Source: Hirundichthys speculiger
Lineage: Eukaryota; Chordata; Actinopteri; Beloniformes; Exocoetidae
Length of the DNA: 64,000 nucleotides
Direction of reading: 5' to 3'
NCBI GenBank assembly: GCA_018398805.1
Contig: JAGFBZ010000814.1
Location: 4,485,501-4,549,500, forward strand
Below the pieces are notes generated by a model. That model did not search any database. It had not been told where the DNA came from and saw only the letters and a program-made list of their open reading frames with translations. The translations under genes and the position numbers were made by a program. This document shows positions 10,097-22,337 of this stretch, in pieces (positions within the stretch are counted from its first letter, which is position 1; every line of letters begins with the position of its first letter).

Positions 10097-11264
10097 GTTC
10101 AAAAATGAAACACCGAAGACACTGAATTTTTTTTTTCTTTGTGTGTGGGTCTTAATAAAGGTTCAAAAAAATTCAAAATAATAGATTTAAATGTAAGAAG
10201 AGTGGCCATCTTTTCTGTAAATGTGTCATTTTTCTAAGGTTTGTAAGTCGTAAGTTCTCTGTGGTAGTAATTCAAGAAATTGCTAACCTTTAGGTGAAAG
10301 TGGTCTCTAGTCTTTGATTTCATTATAGGCTTTGGGTTCAAAACAAAATATTTACACATTTCATATATTGACCCAAAGAAACGTCTGTATAATAAAATAA
10401 TTAGAAAACCCTAAAATATTAAAGTTTGTCCAAAGCAATAAAAGACAAACATGGGCATAACAAAGTGTATCTATTATCTACTCTTGTTATTCAGAATATT
10501 TAAATCTATGCTAAAAATGCATTGACAGTGTGATTAAAGCACTGCTGAGCTCAACAGAAAAAATGTCTCTTGAACATAGCCAGACAATATGATGATTTTA
10601 TAGTTTTAGTAATTTTCTACAATGTAGTAAGTACATCACCAGGCAAAGGCTTCAATACATATTAATGAGAGAGATGGAGCTTTTTATTAAATTACAAAAG
10701 GTGGATGTCATCAGCAACGACTATACCTTTGCTTCCAGAAAACATAATTGTACAGCACATTAAGATGGGGGGTGGGGGTGGGGGTCACATTATCAAACTT
10801 GTATTAGCCAACTGACAAGGCTTTTATCATTAGGCATTCAGTTCTTTGGGAGATGAAGAATAAATGCCAGCTACACAATACACAGCAGGCTATATATTCA
10901 CTTATAACCCCTACAGGCAGCAAAGAGCAGTCCTGTTGCCTTTGATCTTTCCATTCATTTGTTTATAGAATATGTAGATGTCGGCAAGGCCTTTTGTATT
11001 AGACGTAACTTTCATACCAGGGCTAAGATGCTGATGTAAGAAACAGGTAGCAAAAATATAGAATACCTTGCCAATAAGAGAATAGTTTTTTTTTTGTTTA
11101 AATTTAGCCATTATGATGTGCTCAGGGAAAAAGACACAAGTAATGCACTCATATAGAGAAGTTGTGGATCGGAAAAACACACACATTGCTTGTTTGGTGC
11201 AATTTGTCATCTTTAGGACCTTGTGGATTATGTTTATATATTAAGTTATACTTATATCAACCTC

Positions 11265-11342
<78 letters not shown>

Positions 11343-11754
11343 TCAGAGTAAGCTACTTAAATATGCATGATTCAATTACTAATCTTCATATCAAAAGCAA
11401 TGTGAAGTGAAACTCCTCTCACTATTATTATCAATATCACTGTCTATTTCATGTTTACACAAACATTTTATGCATTTTATCCTAGACAAGGGGCATCCTG
11501 AAGCTATAGGCCCTGTTGGTGCATATTAGCTATTGTGTACATGTCAGGCAAGGGTTTTTTGTGCCATTGTGTTCAGTGACAGATTAAATGAGGAGTAGTA
11601 TTTCTTTGTACCAGGATGTGTGGGAGACCTGCTGGGCCAGGCTGCACGGCTAGCTTTGGTCCAACCTTAAAGCATATAGTGCCAAGGGCTAATTTGTTAG
11701 ACTGGAGATATTAGAAGCAACATTTGTAATGTCAGAGGTCTTTATTTGCTCAAG
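10097..11754. other. Non-coding interval with (TA)n tract
   Basis: No gene is recognised. Ordinary AT-rich sequence includes a G-rich run (GGGGGGTGGGGGTGGGGGTC) near 10767-10786 and a long TA repeat near 11.3 kb. Confidence 0.5.
11264..11339. repeat. (TA)n microsatellite
   Basis: About 37 TA units with one G interruption near 11285. Such tracts can extrude cruciforms and vary in length. Tyr-Ile reading frames across it are artefacts. Confidence 0.9.
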
Positions 11755-12209
11755 TGTCATGTTTTGCAGGTGTTAGGAGGAAGGACCCAGGAGCAGGACT
11801 ACAAAAACAAAAGGGCTTATTCACAAAAACACAAAGAGAAAAAAAATACAAGTTCCCAAAAATGCAAAAAGTCAAAAACACTAACAAGTACAAACTTAAC
11901 TTCTTGAGACCAGGTGAGGAGAAGGACGAATTAGAGGGGAACAGGGTGAACAGAAAAACACACAACATGCCACAAAGACTAATAGAGCCACAAAGGACAG
12001 GGGGAAATGACAAGACTTAAATACACAGAGGAACAAACAAGAGGCAGGTGCAGGGAATCAAGGTAACAAGAGGGAGGAAGCAAAGCAGAACACAATGAAG
12101 ACAAGACAGACCTTTCAAAGTAAAACAGGAACCACTAAAGACAGGGAAAGACGCCAACTTGACACAGACATACACACACAGAGCTGCCATGGCCGACCAG
12201 GCCATGACA
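11755..12209 (-). mobile_element. Solo LTR of a Ty3/gypsy-like retrotransposon
   Basis: The segment begins TGTCATG and ends CATGACA, the expected TG...CA LTR termini. Flanking pentamers are TCAAG (11750-11754) and TCAGG (12210-12214), matching at 4 of 5. Read on the minus strand it has a TATA-like GTGTATTTAAGTC and, further along, a possible poly(A) signal GAATAAG near its 3' end, which fixes orientation. No internal gag-pol sequence adjoins it, so it is probably the product of recombination between two LTRs. The superfamily is inferred from general appearance. Confidence 0.7.
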
Positions 12210-13239
12210 TCAGGACTAATATTAGGTGATGGTTAGCTAAGAATTGTTAAAGATAAATTGAGCAACATGAGCTGAATGCATTTCTTTTGTATCATTATTT
12301 CCTTTGGGCTAATGTGGAATCATCAGGTGTTAACTAGAATTAGGCGAATATTTGTACCATTTTGTAGATCAAAGCAGTACTTTACACAGTAGGGTATTAG
12401 TAGTAATGGTCTAGAACACAAAGATGTTATAGAAAATACACATTTATTATCTTTTTTTGCTAATACAGCTCATGAGATAATCTTATGAGGTAATGAAGCA
12501 TCTCTTCCTGACATTTTTAATTGCCAATCACTCTCAGTTTCTTTAGGTGTACTTGTGTATTGTTTGTGTGTGTCCCATGCACGCTTGTCTACATTAATGC
12601 CCTACATTTCCAAAATACAGTAAACAGAAAAATATGGGAGAGATAATTTATGGGGTTGCTAGAGTGCAAATATGGAGGTTGCTTCTAGAAGTACACATCG
12701 ATTGACATGTGCTCAAATGTCCATTGACAAAAGGAGAAACAGTGAGAAAAAGAGTACAAGGGAGAGAGAGGGGTCCTGAGAGGGGTAGAAAAATCCATAA
12801 TTGCTCTCATCGCCATATGATTTTCTGCAGGCAATTTTCACGGCGCACACATTGACCTTTGCCTACTTAATTCCTGTGCAGTAAAGAAACAGAGAGATGA
12901 TCACTGAGGCACATAATTACACCCTCATCGATACACAGATCTATGGGATGGACAATGAATGCAATGAAAAGACAATACGTATTACACTCACACAGAGACA
13001 CACAAGCAAACAGTCTGTCTCGCATGCATCTGAAAAAAAAAAACAAATGGTCACACACATATCATCATTGCATTGGCATATATTTCTATTGGGATGCAAA
13101 GCCAATGTGAATAGCATTGCAGGTAATGATCATGTGAAGGTTGGACATTGCAAGCTCGATGGAGGACCCCATATGGCTCTCTCCGTCCGTGTCATTACCT
13201 TGTTACGCATGTGACTTCCATTCAGAGAGAGGTAGAGAG

Positions 13240-13425
13240 CAAGGATCACCCAAGACCATGCTACAACTGAAATTGTCTGGGGTCAACAGTGCCATAATTA
13301 CTTTAAAATGTCAGCCTGCAATAAAATACAACAGTTCATCTGGCAGAAAGCAAATTAGCTTTGACCATGCCATAATTACCCTTTCCTGCAGAACCATTAG
13401 AAGAGATCAAATCTTCACATTCTCT
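13240..13425. promoter_or_regulatory. Candidate regulatory block with duplicated TAATTA motif
   Basis: The 12-mer TGCCATAATTAC occurs at 13290-13301 and again at 13368-13379 in the same orientation. Each has the TAATTA core bound by many homeodomain proteins and is followed within about 20 bases by CCTGCA or CTGCAG. A further CAAATTAGC lies between them. Function is inferred, not shown. Confidence 0.35.
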
Positions 13426-14269
13426 GTTTGAGGAAAGGCCATCAGAGTACACTTCACCTGACAAGAATGCACATTTGCCATTTTGGTGGGGTAATTAATT
13501 GTCCTTATAATAGAAATTTTATATTGGACTTTGAAATGGAAATAACTGTAATAACCTGCCAGTTGTATCTTAACCATTTGCTGACATGCCTTACCTCTTG
13601 GTCTCTTATCCTTTTTCCCTGATATGTATTTTCAAATACACTGACAGACTGACTAAGTTTCCTGCTCCAATTCCTTGCTATAATGGTTAAATATTCAGTG
13701 CAACTAAACTGTCAACTTAGCACAATGTGTATGAACTTCAATTAACATGCAACAGTGTACAAGTGAAAACGTTGGGATAGTAGCTTATATTGTATGTTAA
13801 ATTTAAAAATAAAATTTCTACTCTTTTCATGGGTCAGATGCAATCTCACCAATTTGTAGAGATACTGCACTGAGTACTGGAACACAATAATTTCACCACA
13901 ATACAAATTGAAAGAAATTAAAATCTGACCTGCATCAACACAATAAAAAGGAAGAAATATATCACAGAAATCTGTTATGGATACCATTGTGGCTGATAGA
14001 ACTCAGGCTCTGTGTGTTCTTACTCAGATACTTTTTGTGGATTATTATTATGGTGTTAAATTCCATTCTTCTCTTGAGTCACATTTTCACTACTCTTATT
14101 TCATTCTTTTAGCAATTACTGTATGAGGCAGAGGTAGTTTTTTTCCAACACAGCCAAGGTAATGGGGTAGAGATTATGCTTTGAATAGCAAGGTTTGGAC
14201 AGAAAACTCTGAAATGGAGTCAGCGGGATTCTCAGGTCATTTCTGAGCTGCTATGTTGTCACTGTTGCG

Positions 14270-14420
14270 CTGTGAGTGCTGCTCAATCTGAGTCTCAGCT
14301 CAAGAGCATTGTAACCTTATCAAATTAGCTTTGGGCCCGGTCTGTCAGCCACTGCTGCGGGCCTGGCAGCCACCACCATGATTAGTCATATTGAATTATA
14401 CATTCGGGCATGTGGGACAC
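14270..14420. promoter_or_regulatory. Candidate conserved non-coding block
   Basis: This is a mixed-composition, repeat-free segment including ACCTTATCAAATTAGC, a GC-rich centre around 14333-14375 and CATGATTAGTCATATTG. It contrasts with AT-rich flanks. Homeodomain-type ATTA cores are present. Conservation must be tested by alignment. Confidence 0.3.
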
Positions 14421-14984
14421 CTTCTACATTAACACAATTCACAGAGACGGACACACACGCACATACACATTTAGAGCTACAAACATACTTGTAGATTCAA
14501 AATTGCAAAATGATGAAAGCAAGCACACACACACACAAGAAAGGAAAGAAGAAAAAAAATTCTGTTATGGAACATGGTGATGCAGATGTGCGTAAACAGG
14601 ATTAGGAGAGACGGTTCCACTGTCACACAGACCTCCAGATTGTAATTCTTATGCCTCTCTGACAGCTTGGCACAGTACTAAGTCGCCTAACATTTGCTTT
14701 GACATGATATCCAGACCTGGGCACAGATGAGGTTATCAGTAGGGGGTAAGTGTGGGAGGAAACACGTTGAGCCCAAATGAAAAAACTGAGCGGACAACAT
14801 GAGAATGACTCAGGGAATAAAAAACATCTACCAAAAACTGGGTTTGGCAAACTTTATTAGCAGCCGTGATCTTCACAGACATGTGAAACCTATCTAGAAG
14901 TAGTTGAAAGATTACAATCCTCTTCATTAAATTTATCTCCTGCGACATAAACTTTTAATGCGTACAGCAGCAGTGTGTATGGGC

Positions 14985-15300
14985 CTTCCAGGGCAGCTTA
15001 AATGACTGCAACCTGTAATTACTGTTCCAGCACTTGATTAGAATAATCTGATTGCAATTATTCAGTGACTTTAAAATACAAGCCTCGAGCTACAGAACAA
15101 TAATTCAAGGGCAGTGATTGGGAACGTGTTTCTTTTTTGGCTGTAAAATGACGTTTTAATTGACGCAGAGTGAAAGAGGTTCCCTGCTAAGGAGCCAGCT
15201 CCCTCAATTAAAGTCCATTTATGCAGCGAGGGGGAAGACGTTGTGCTGCGATGTGGAGTTAATCACTGGGCAGACAGAGTTCTCACAGATCAGGGAACTA
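14985..15300. promoter_or_regulatory. Candidate conserved non-coding block with many ATTA cores
   Basis: Contains CTGTAATTACTG, GATTAGAATAATCTGATTGC, CAATTATTC, TTTTAATTGACG, CTCAATTAAAG and GTTAATCACTGGG in about 300 bases. Such clustering is common in developmental enhancers. No reading frame or repeat similarity is seen. Confidence 0.35.
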
Positions 15301-15599
15301 ACCCCTCTAACAGGTAAACAGACAGAAATGCAGCACACCATCAAGAACACACACAAACACACACACACACACACACTGCGACATTCATGTGCCACTTAAT
15401 GGACTGGACTGTTGGATTCTCAATAAATTGTGCTTAAAAGCCCAATCCAATAAGATAATGTTAATGACACATACTTAAATAAAAGTTCCATATTCGTAAG
15501 AAACTCAAAACAAAGATATGTTAATTATCTTCCTTATTCTGCAACAACAAAGCTAGATAATTGATAGCGTTTAACAGACAACTCTTATGCATTTCATTA

Positions 15600-15850
15600 C
15601 TCTAAGGAGTCACTGGGTGATTAATTAAGAACATAATACAACTTGAGGGAGAAGTATTGCCCAGCTGGCAATGATTCCATGGTCAAAATGAAGGACAAAC
15701 ATGGTGACTGTAATCTTTTTCTGGACCTCTAATTTGCATGACTTTATTTCCTTGCTCTGATTTACCTGATGAGGAGCGGTTTTTGTCCCAGCCTCAGAGG
15801 CTGAGCCACCCTGGGTGATTAACAGAGCTGATTAGTCTTTCAACACAGAC
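15600..15850. promoter_or_regulatory. Candidate conserved non-coding block
   Basis: Includes GTGATTAATTAAG, CCAGCTGGCAATGATTCC, CTCTAATTTGCATGAC (containing the octamer core ATTTGCAT bound by POU factors) and GGTGATTAACAG. GC content is above that of the flanks at 15770-15815. Function is inferred only. Confidence 0.35.
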
Positions 15851-16129
15851 ATACACACATACACACACTCTACTCGTCCTTTGGCAGCCTCAAAACTATG
15901 GCTACAATACTTACACTCATAGAGTACAAGTGCATATGCTGTAATAATGTGAATAGAGTCTGACAATCTATGGACAATCAACTAAAACTGATTGTCTGTT
16001 TTATTTTTGAACTCTTATTTGTTACCATCCTGTGCCATGCAGTTTCATAACGACTGCACATTACCAAAACATGCTACCAAGAAACCATTAATTGGTTTTA
16101 CTCTGCCTTAACCTTAGTGACAAGCACAA

Positions 16130-16380
16130 TAGGAGACATGCCCTTTCTAATCAGCTTCATTGTGTTATATCACCTCCGCTCTAACTATATCATCAAGGGT
16201 TCAAAGACCTCACGCTGCACGTTATTGCTGAAACCATCTTTAATCAGCTGCATTGGTCTTTGTTAGATCATGGAGGTCTATGTTGTAATGAAAACGGCAG
16301 CGAGCTCTGATAGCAGGCTAATTGGAAGATAATGAGCCAATAACATCAATAGCTAATGACATACCAAGTCTAAGTCACAC
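16130..16380. promoter_or_regulatory. Candidate regulatory block with repeated TAATCAGCT motif
   Basis: TAATCAGCTTCATTG at 16148-16162 and TAATCAGCTGCATTG at 16241-16255 differ at one base and share orientation, 93 bases apart. The block also holds GGCTAATTGGAAGATAATG and CCAATAACATCAATAGC. The pairing of TAATCA with an E-box-like CAGCTG suggests transcription-factor sites. Confidence 0.38.
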
Positions 16381-16671
16381 CCCCCTCAGGCCACACAGAG
16401 GCTCATTCAGCACTGATGGAGTGCAGAGCTAGACCAAGCTCTGTACAAACAGGCTGTCTTGATGGCTTCATTACACTAACGAAAGGTGGTGGTTCAAGCT
16501 TAAAGATGGTGGACAAGCTACACAGCATACAAAGACAGAGCTGTTATGGATTGTCGCAGGTTATGCTTTCAATGAAAAATACTGCAGAATACTACAAATC
16601 CTTTCATAATAATATAATAATAATACAAGTTCAGATCATTATTTAATTATTATGTCTCACCCAACTTCTTT

Positions 16672-16675
<4 letters not shown>

Positions 16676-16703
<28 letters not shown>
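16676..16703. repeat. Poly-A run, 28 bases
   Basis: A continuous A run. It might be the tail of an old retroposed copy, but no recognisable body lies upstream. Confidence 0.9.
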
Positions 16704-16706
<3 letters not shown>

Positions 16707-19092
16707 TATTTAAAAAGTAAAGTTTCAAAAGACAGCGGTGCATCTTTTCAGGCTATTTTCACACTGCCATAGTGTAAATGACATGTAGTTTGTTTATTTG
16801 TCAGCGGATGGGAAGGATGTTGACAGTTTAAGTACTGTATGAGTGTGTGGGCGTGGGCACCAGAGAGTGGGCTGAAGGGGGTTGAACTTTTGTCAGGTTT
16901 CAACAATAAACCAGCTAAGAAAACTAACAGTAAACAAGCTTGATGATCCATAATCACATTAAGAGAGGCACCGAGCATGAAAGAGCGACCTGTTAATCCA
17001 CACAGTGCTAGCTCTGTAACCTGCACATAATCCTGGAGAAAAGGAGCAATAATGAGAAGAAGAGTGAGGAGAAAAAAGGAGAGGAGGACAGAAAGAGGCT
17101 ATGGAATTAAATTACTGCACATACAAGCTTAAGGCAAATTAAAGAAGTGTTTCAAATATCTACCTTGCTGTGGTATTTTTTTTTCCTTTGTGTTTCTTTG
17201 AAAAGATATAGTTTTGTATCACCAAATGAAAGGTTCAAAAATGTAGGCGGTTTAAGAAGCATATGATTCACTAGTGAGAAAACCCCCTAGTGATACTTGG
17301 CAAAAATAATAACTGGCAAAAGAAACACTGAAAATTATGACGATATATCATTATACAGACCACTCAAATTCATCTAACAATGATTTCTGGGAATGTTTTG
17401 TATCCAAAGACAATGTAGCATTTATATACAAGAATTACCCACCCAAATAAACTGAATTAAAGGAACTTGAACTGTTAAGATTTTCAAGGTTAAATGTTGG
17501 TAATAAATAAATTGTTCCTGTTCCTGTGGTTACACAAGCACCCCTACTTTGCAATACAATATTTTTACTGTAATAGACCTGCAGCCAACGTTATCATTTT
17601 TGGAAAAAAAAAAGTTTCTTCGGGTCATAGCGTTTTATACTGAGGAAAGGATTCTCAAAGAAATTATGTCAGTAATAACTATGTTGTGGCAAGAATGCAC
17701 TCACTGACAAGGTGCTACATTTGTTTCAGACTTTTTCTGGAACTTTATAACTCTAAGAAATGATGGGGACTACCTATAAAATACTATTTGTGACATTGTT
17801 TAGATGGCATAAAGTTATGTCAACATGAAGAAAAGACTGATTTTATACCAGTTTCTTTGTTTTTGTGCATATTTACCTTGAATTACTGATTAATGGCATG
17901 TAATATAATGTGTCATAATATGAAATGTCATAGCTTTAGAGTCTTTTGAATGTCTTTTTTTGTCTCTATTTCTGAAACACAGATGTGTATTTGTGCCTGA
18001 TAGTGTTAGGGTGTGGGTATTTGGACCCTTTTTAGCAAGAGACCGTGTTGGCTGCCCAATAAAATTGAAATGAGGTTAAAGTAGTCCTTCTGGGACTTTT
18101 TTAGTCTAACAATGTAGCATGGATTTGCTCAAAGAGCAGAGTGATGAAAAGAAGTTGGTTCCTGGAAAGCATATTTTGCAGATGACATACAGAAGCTGTT
18201 ACATGAGGAAAAATGGCTTTGTCTTATGGAGTATCCTGTTGAACTTGTACTAATATCATAAAGCTGCGCGCTCTTCACTTTACTTTCAAAACTTTGCTGA
18301 GCAAACTTTTTCTGCTAACTCCTGTGCAGCTGAAGGGGATTCATCATTATCAGCCAGTGGATCAAAAATGAGGAGGGGTGAAAATGACAGATACAGCAAA
18401 AGTTAAGAAGGGAAAGGTGGGAGGAGATGATGTGGGGAATGAGGCTACAGAAAGATTGGAGCCAGACAATGAGCGATGTTGGAGAGTGTTACCGTGTGTA
18501 GGAGGGTCGGTAAAGTAGGAGTGTGCATGCGTGTGTGTGAGTATGTGTGTGTGTGTATGACAGAAAGAAAGAAACAGAGATGTCCTTGAAATAGACCCTG
18601 GAAGTTAAGGACCAGCTGGACTCTGAGTACTTCGTGCTGATTATGCTTGCCCTCCCAAAGACTTGTTTTTTTTTTTTTTTCTCTTTTAACAAAGTTCTGA
18701 AACTTACCTCTTTACAGACATATTTTTACTTATGGAGAAGTGTAACCCTCCCCATCTTCACTATGAAATACTCAGCTTCTCTGGGGTGTGTGTTCTTAAG
18801 TCTTTTATTGCCTCAACACTTTTAAAACACAAGGTTAGGAGATGATTTTCCTGCAATAAAATGAAGGAACAAAAAATAAAATAAACAGATGCTGATACCT
18901 CAAAAGACACAATGTTTGTATGTAGAATAAGTTTTTATAGAGACTAAGTTGAGTTCCCATTTGCTACGTAGCTTGTGCCCTGCATGTGCAGAACGTAATG
19001 ATTTTCATTTCAGCTGGCATATTAACAGGTTAGAACATGCATCATGGTTGTCACATGCCACATGCCATCAAGAGTGTTGGCTTGTTGCTCAT

Positions 19093-19125
19093 ACAGTACT
19101 GTGCAAAAGTCTAGGGCGCCCTTAG
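19093..19125 (+). mobile_element. Tc1/mariner-like terminal fragment (weak)
   Basis: ACAGTACTGTGCAAAAGTCT followed by AGGGCGCCCTTAG resembles the terminal repeat of mariner-like fish elements. I did not find a matching inverted partner nearby, so this may be a solitary end. Confidence 0.4.
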
Positions 19126-19597
19126 TCTTAGTGTTTTATCAAGTCTTACTGACCATCCATACTTATTTTTCAATGTCTTATCAAGATACAAACAAAAAAT
19201 ACAGTGGTGTCAGAAGCAGACTCATTAAATGGCTGGCTGATTAATAGCTGTTTTTTATAACTGGCATCAGTCACAGAAAAACCCTGATCAGTCCAACTTT
19301 GGATAATGTGGAAACAAAATAAAACCAATGTAGAGTACAAAATTATTCTACATGCAATGGTAAGTATTAATGTGACCTTCCTCAGAACCAAGTACCAATG
19401 TAACTTTTCTTATGCAGACTGTCCCATGCAGGTATTTCATTAGGATTCCATTATTTTTAGATTTAAGAGAGCCAGGTTCCTGTATTTTATGCTCGTATCT
19501 TAAAGAGACTGAAAAATAAATATGGCCTTATAACTCAATAAAACAACAAGACTAGGGGTGCACAAGACCTTGCAAAGTAATATATTGCATGCAGACA

Positions 19598-19660
19598 GTA
19601 CGGTGGCTTGGTGGTTAGCATTGTTGCCTCACAGCAAGAAGGTTCTGCTCACCATCTTGA
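19598..19660 (+). mobile_element. SINE-like fragment (weak)
   Basis: ACGGTGGCTTGGTGGTTAGC, then ATTGTTGCCTCACAGCAAG and AAGGTTCTG, matches the layout of a fish repeat with a tRNA-like A box (TGGTGGTTAGCA). The B box and body are missing. Confidence 0.45.
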
Positions 19661-21585
19661 CCACATATTAGGAGCAATACACTTTTAAACACAGACATTA
19701 AAACTATAGCTTATCTGTTGTGATGATGATTTTCTTTTTCAGCAATTACAAGTGACTTATCTCTGACTGACCTCTTTGTTTTCTCTTTTTGAATCATATC
19801 AGCCATGGATTACACAAAACTATATTTAAGGCCATTAGCAAGGGTAAAAGCTATGGAAAAAACTGTAGTGTGAACACAGATGCAGCTGTAAAGCAGCAGC
19901 TCAGCAGTGCTCACGCAACACACATACCACACATTTGCTGTGAAGCCAGCCTAACTGTAACCATCATTGCCACAGAAGCAATTCATATAATAAACTCGAT
20001 TGGCTATGAGCTTGATAGAACTCATCCTCTTGAACTAATTCAATTTGATAGTAGCAACATGTGATCAATGTAATTTCAGTGAATCATGATAGATAAATTA
20101 CACGTTTACAAACTTCTTGTCCACCCACAGTGAGGAAAGTGTAATCAACCCATAACAGTTTGTTTGAAATATGTCTCACAGGCCATTCAGAGTATTATTT
20201 CTGTCTTAACCCACCTGATTATGACAACCACATCCCTACTACAAATGAGCATATGGAAAAAAAATGTAGTGGAATTATAACCTCAGTACTCACCTGCTTC
20301 CAAATAATTATGCATGAAAAAAAGTGCCTGAGAACAAGAGCAGTTTTCACAGTACTGCTTACAAAAACAAGGACTGACTCAGAGATAAGGGGGTTGGCTG
20401 TGTTGTGCTGTCCCACTTACAATTTGCATTTAACTAAATGTGTTTTTTGACTTGGATAAGAAGCTGGCTTGCCAAGTTTTCTGCAGCCATGATGAACTGC
20501 ATTCGACGTGGCTAGTAACCCTGTGGTTCCACTCAGGAGGAAAAAAGGAAAGGAGCCGGTTTCTGAAGGGGAGAAAAAAAAGACTAAGCATAACCTGTAA
20601 TGGTGTTTCAAATTGTCCTTGGAACTCTTACATCAATGAGGAGAAACAGCATAAAAAGAAACAAAGACATCACTTTCATAGACAGACAAATAGAGTGTAA
20701 CCACGTGTAACTCTGAAGTCTAAACTATACTAGGTAAACCCGACCTTTAGCACCTTTTTTTTTTTTTTTCAGTGTATGGTGTGATGTGTAACTAAAATGC
20801 AGCTTGCTGGCTATTAGAGGAATGGAAAAATTCTATAAAATGTCTCAGTAATGGGCCTAACACACAAAACATATTATTTCTCTTTTCAAATATAATAAAT
20901 CAGTGTTTATTATGGAGACTTGTGAACTGAAATTTCCCTCTAAACTCACAGGGTATATTAGTTGGACAAAGTTGATGCTGTGCACAAATATGCAAACAAT
21001 TAACTGCCAAATAGTATATGACTTAACATTTTTAGAGATATCCCAACTGAAAATAGTATGTATAAGTTTCCATTTATTTTAACTGTGCAGCCTAAAGGAA
21101 AACAAAAGAGAAAACTTCTGCTTTATATGAATACAAACTTCACCAAAGCATTTCTCCAAATAATAGATGTGATCATGTTTTCATTTATGCCATAGTTTAC
21201 CATGGGGTCAGCAGTACTTTAAGCTATGCAATTACACTTGACGTTCTATGTTGATAGGTCCATTTGTCCACAGTGTTTGCCAAGGATTCATCCCATTATG
21301 TTTGAAAGGCCAAGACACATGGGAGGACAACTCGAGACAACCCTTAAAGGAGCCATCCATGGCTGCCAACATGATACACCTGAAGGGAGGAGCCCGAGGC
21401 ACCCAGGCCCATGAAATTATCTTAAAAAACAAGCTTTATTCTCATAAACTCCTAGGAATTTGAAGGATAGGCCACACCAAACTATATTCCTTATTGTCCA
21501 AAACAGGGATGCTGTGAGAAGGACAGGACAAGGAATGAGGAATTATACCAGTGTCTGAAGATTGATTTTGAGCTTCACTTTAGAG
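19661..21585. other. Non-coding interval
   Basis: No genes or elements are recognised. It contains a poly-T run near 20757-20770 and ordinary AT-rich DNA. Confidence 0.5.
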
Positions 21586-21801
21586 CAGTGTTCTTCAATC
21601 CACATCCTCAGGGCCCCCTTCCCTGCATGTTTTAGATGTTTCTTTGCTCGGTCACACCTGATTGGATGGCCATCAGCTTCCCTTCAAGGTCTACACAAGT
21701 CTGCCAATGACCCACAAATTAGAGCCAGGTGTGACCGAGCAGGGAAACATATAAAACATTCAGGGCAGGGGGGGTCTGAGGACTAGGATTGAAGAACACT
21801 G
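21586..21801. mobile_element. Palindromic hAT MITE with 8-bp target duplication
   Basis: CAGTGTTCTTCAATCC begins at 21586, and its exact inverse GGATTGAAGAACACTG ends at 21801. With a few mismatches the inverted match runs over about 32 bases. Inner arms also match: CTTTGCTCGGTCACACCTG near 21640 and CAGGTGTGACCGAGCAGGG near 21725. Flanks CTTTAGAG (21578-21585) and CTTCAGAG (21802-21809) agree at 7 of 8 bases. Length is 216 bp and there is no coding capacity. Confidence 0.85.
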
Positions 21802-21809
21802 CTTCAGAG

Positions 21810-22285
21810 GAATGGCTTCTGGCAGTATACACAGTGTCAAGAGCTGCAGGCCTGCAGCTCAAGCAACCATCTTGGCAGTCACTCCTTTTGGTATATGGGG
21901 GGGGTTTTCACAAGGTACCCCACTCTGCTGGGACCCATCATTTCCTCTTTCCCACTCTTGTAATGCTCCAACTTCTATATTTCTTTCATACAGTTTATCT
22001 TTGATCAGAAATATATTATTCAGTTGACAAGTAATGTAAACATCCACATAATTTGGAGAAGAAATCATTACTTCCTGTGGTTATATTTACTATTAGGACA
22101 ATGATACCAGGAAGGGGATTGGCAATCAAGGAATCTGATGGCATAAACCGACTTTTTCCCCCTCCTTCCTGTTAATATTTCAACCTTGGATTGAGTCATT
22201 TTCAATAAACACAAAAATTAAAATAATCACATTGACATATTTACCTATTTCTCTTTGTTTCTTTATCTCTCTGACTATCACCCAC

Positions 22286-22337
<52 letters not shown>

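Larger units (their letters stand above)
12210..19092. other. Repeat-poor non-coding block
   Basis: This is the longest stretch in the first half without an obvious transposable element. It contains several segments with dense ATTA/TAATTA and TAATCA motifs and mixed composition (listed separately), simple repeats including (CA)n at 15345-15376 and (GT)n at 18524-18558, and a 28-base poly-A run. I see no open frame with family similarity. The low density of mobile DNA compared with the neighbouring regions is compatible with selection for regulatory content. Confidence 0.5.

Noticed and set aside
11264..11339. Tyr-Ile repeat proteins over the (TA)n tracts here and at 42.25 kb
   Set aside because: They are translations of microsatellites.
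22294..22337. CRISPR-like or tandem-gene array
   Set aside because: It is a simple dinucleotide repeat; no repeat-spacer structure exists anywhere in the window.
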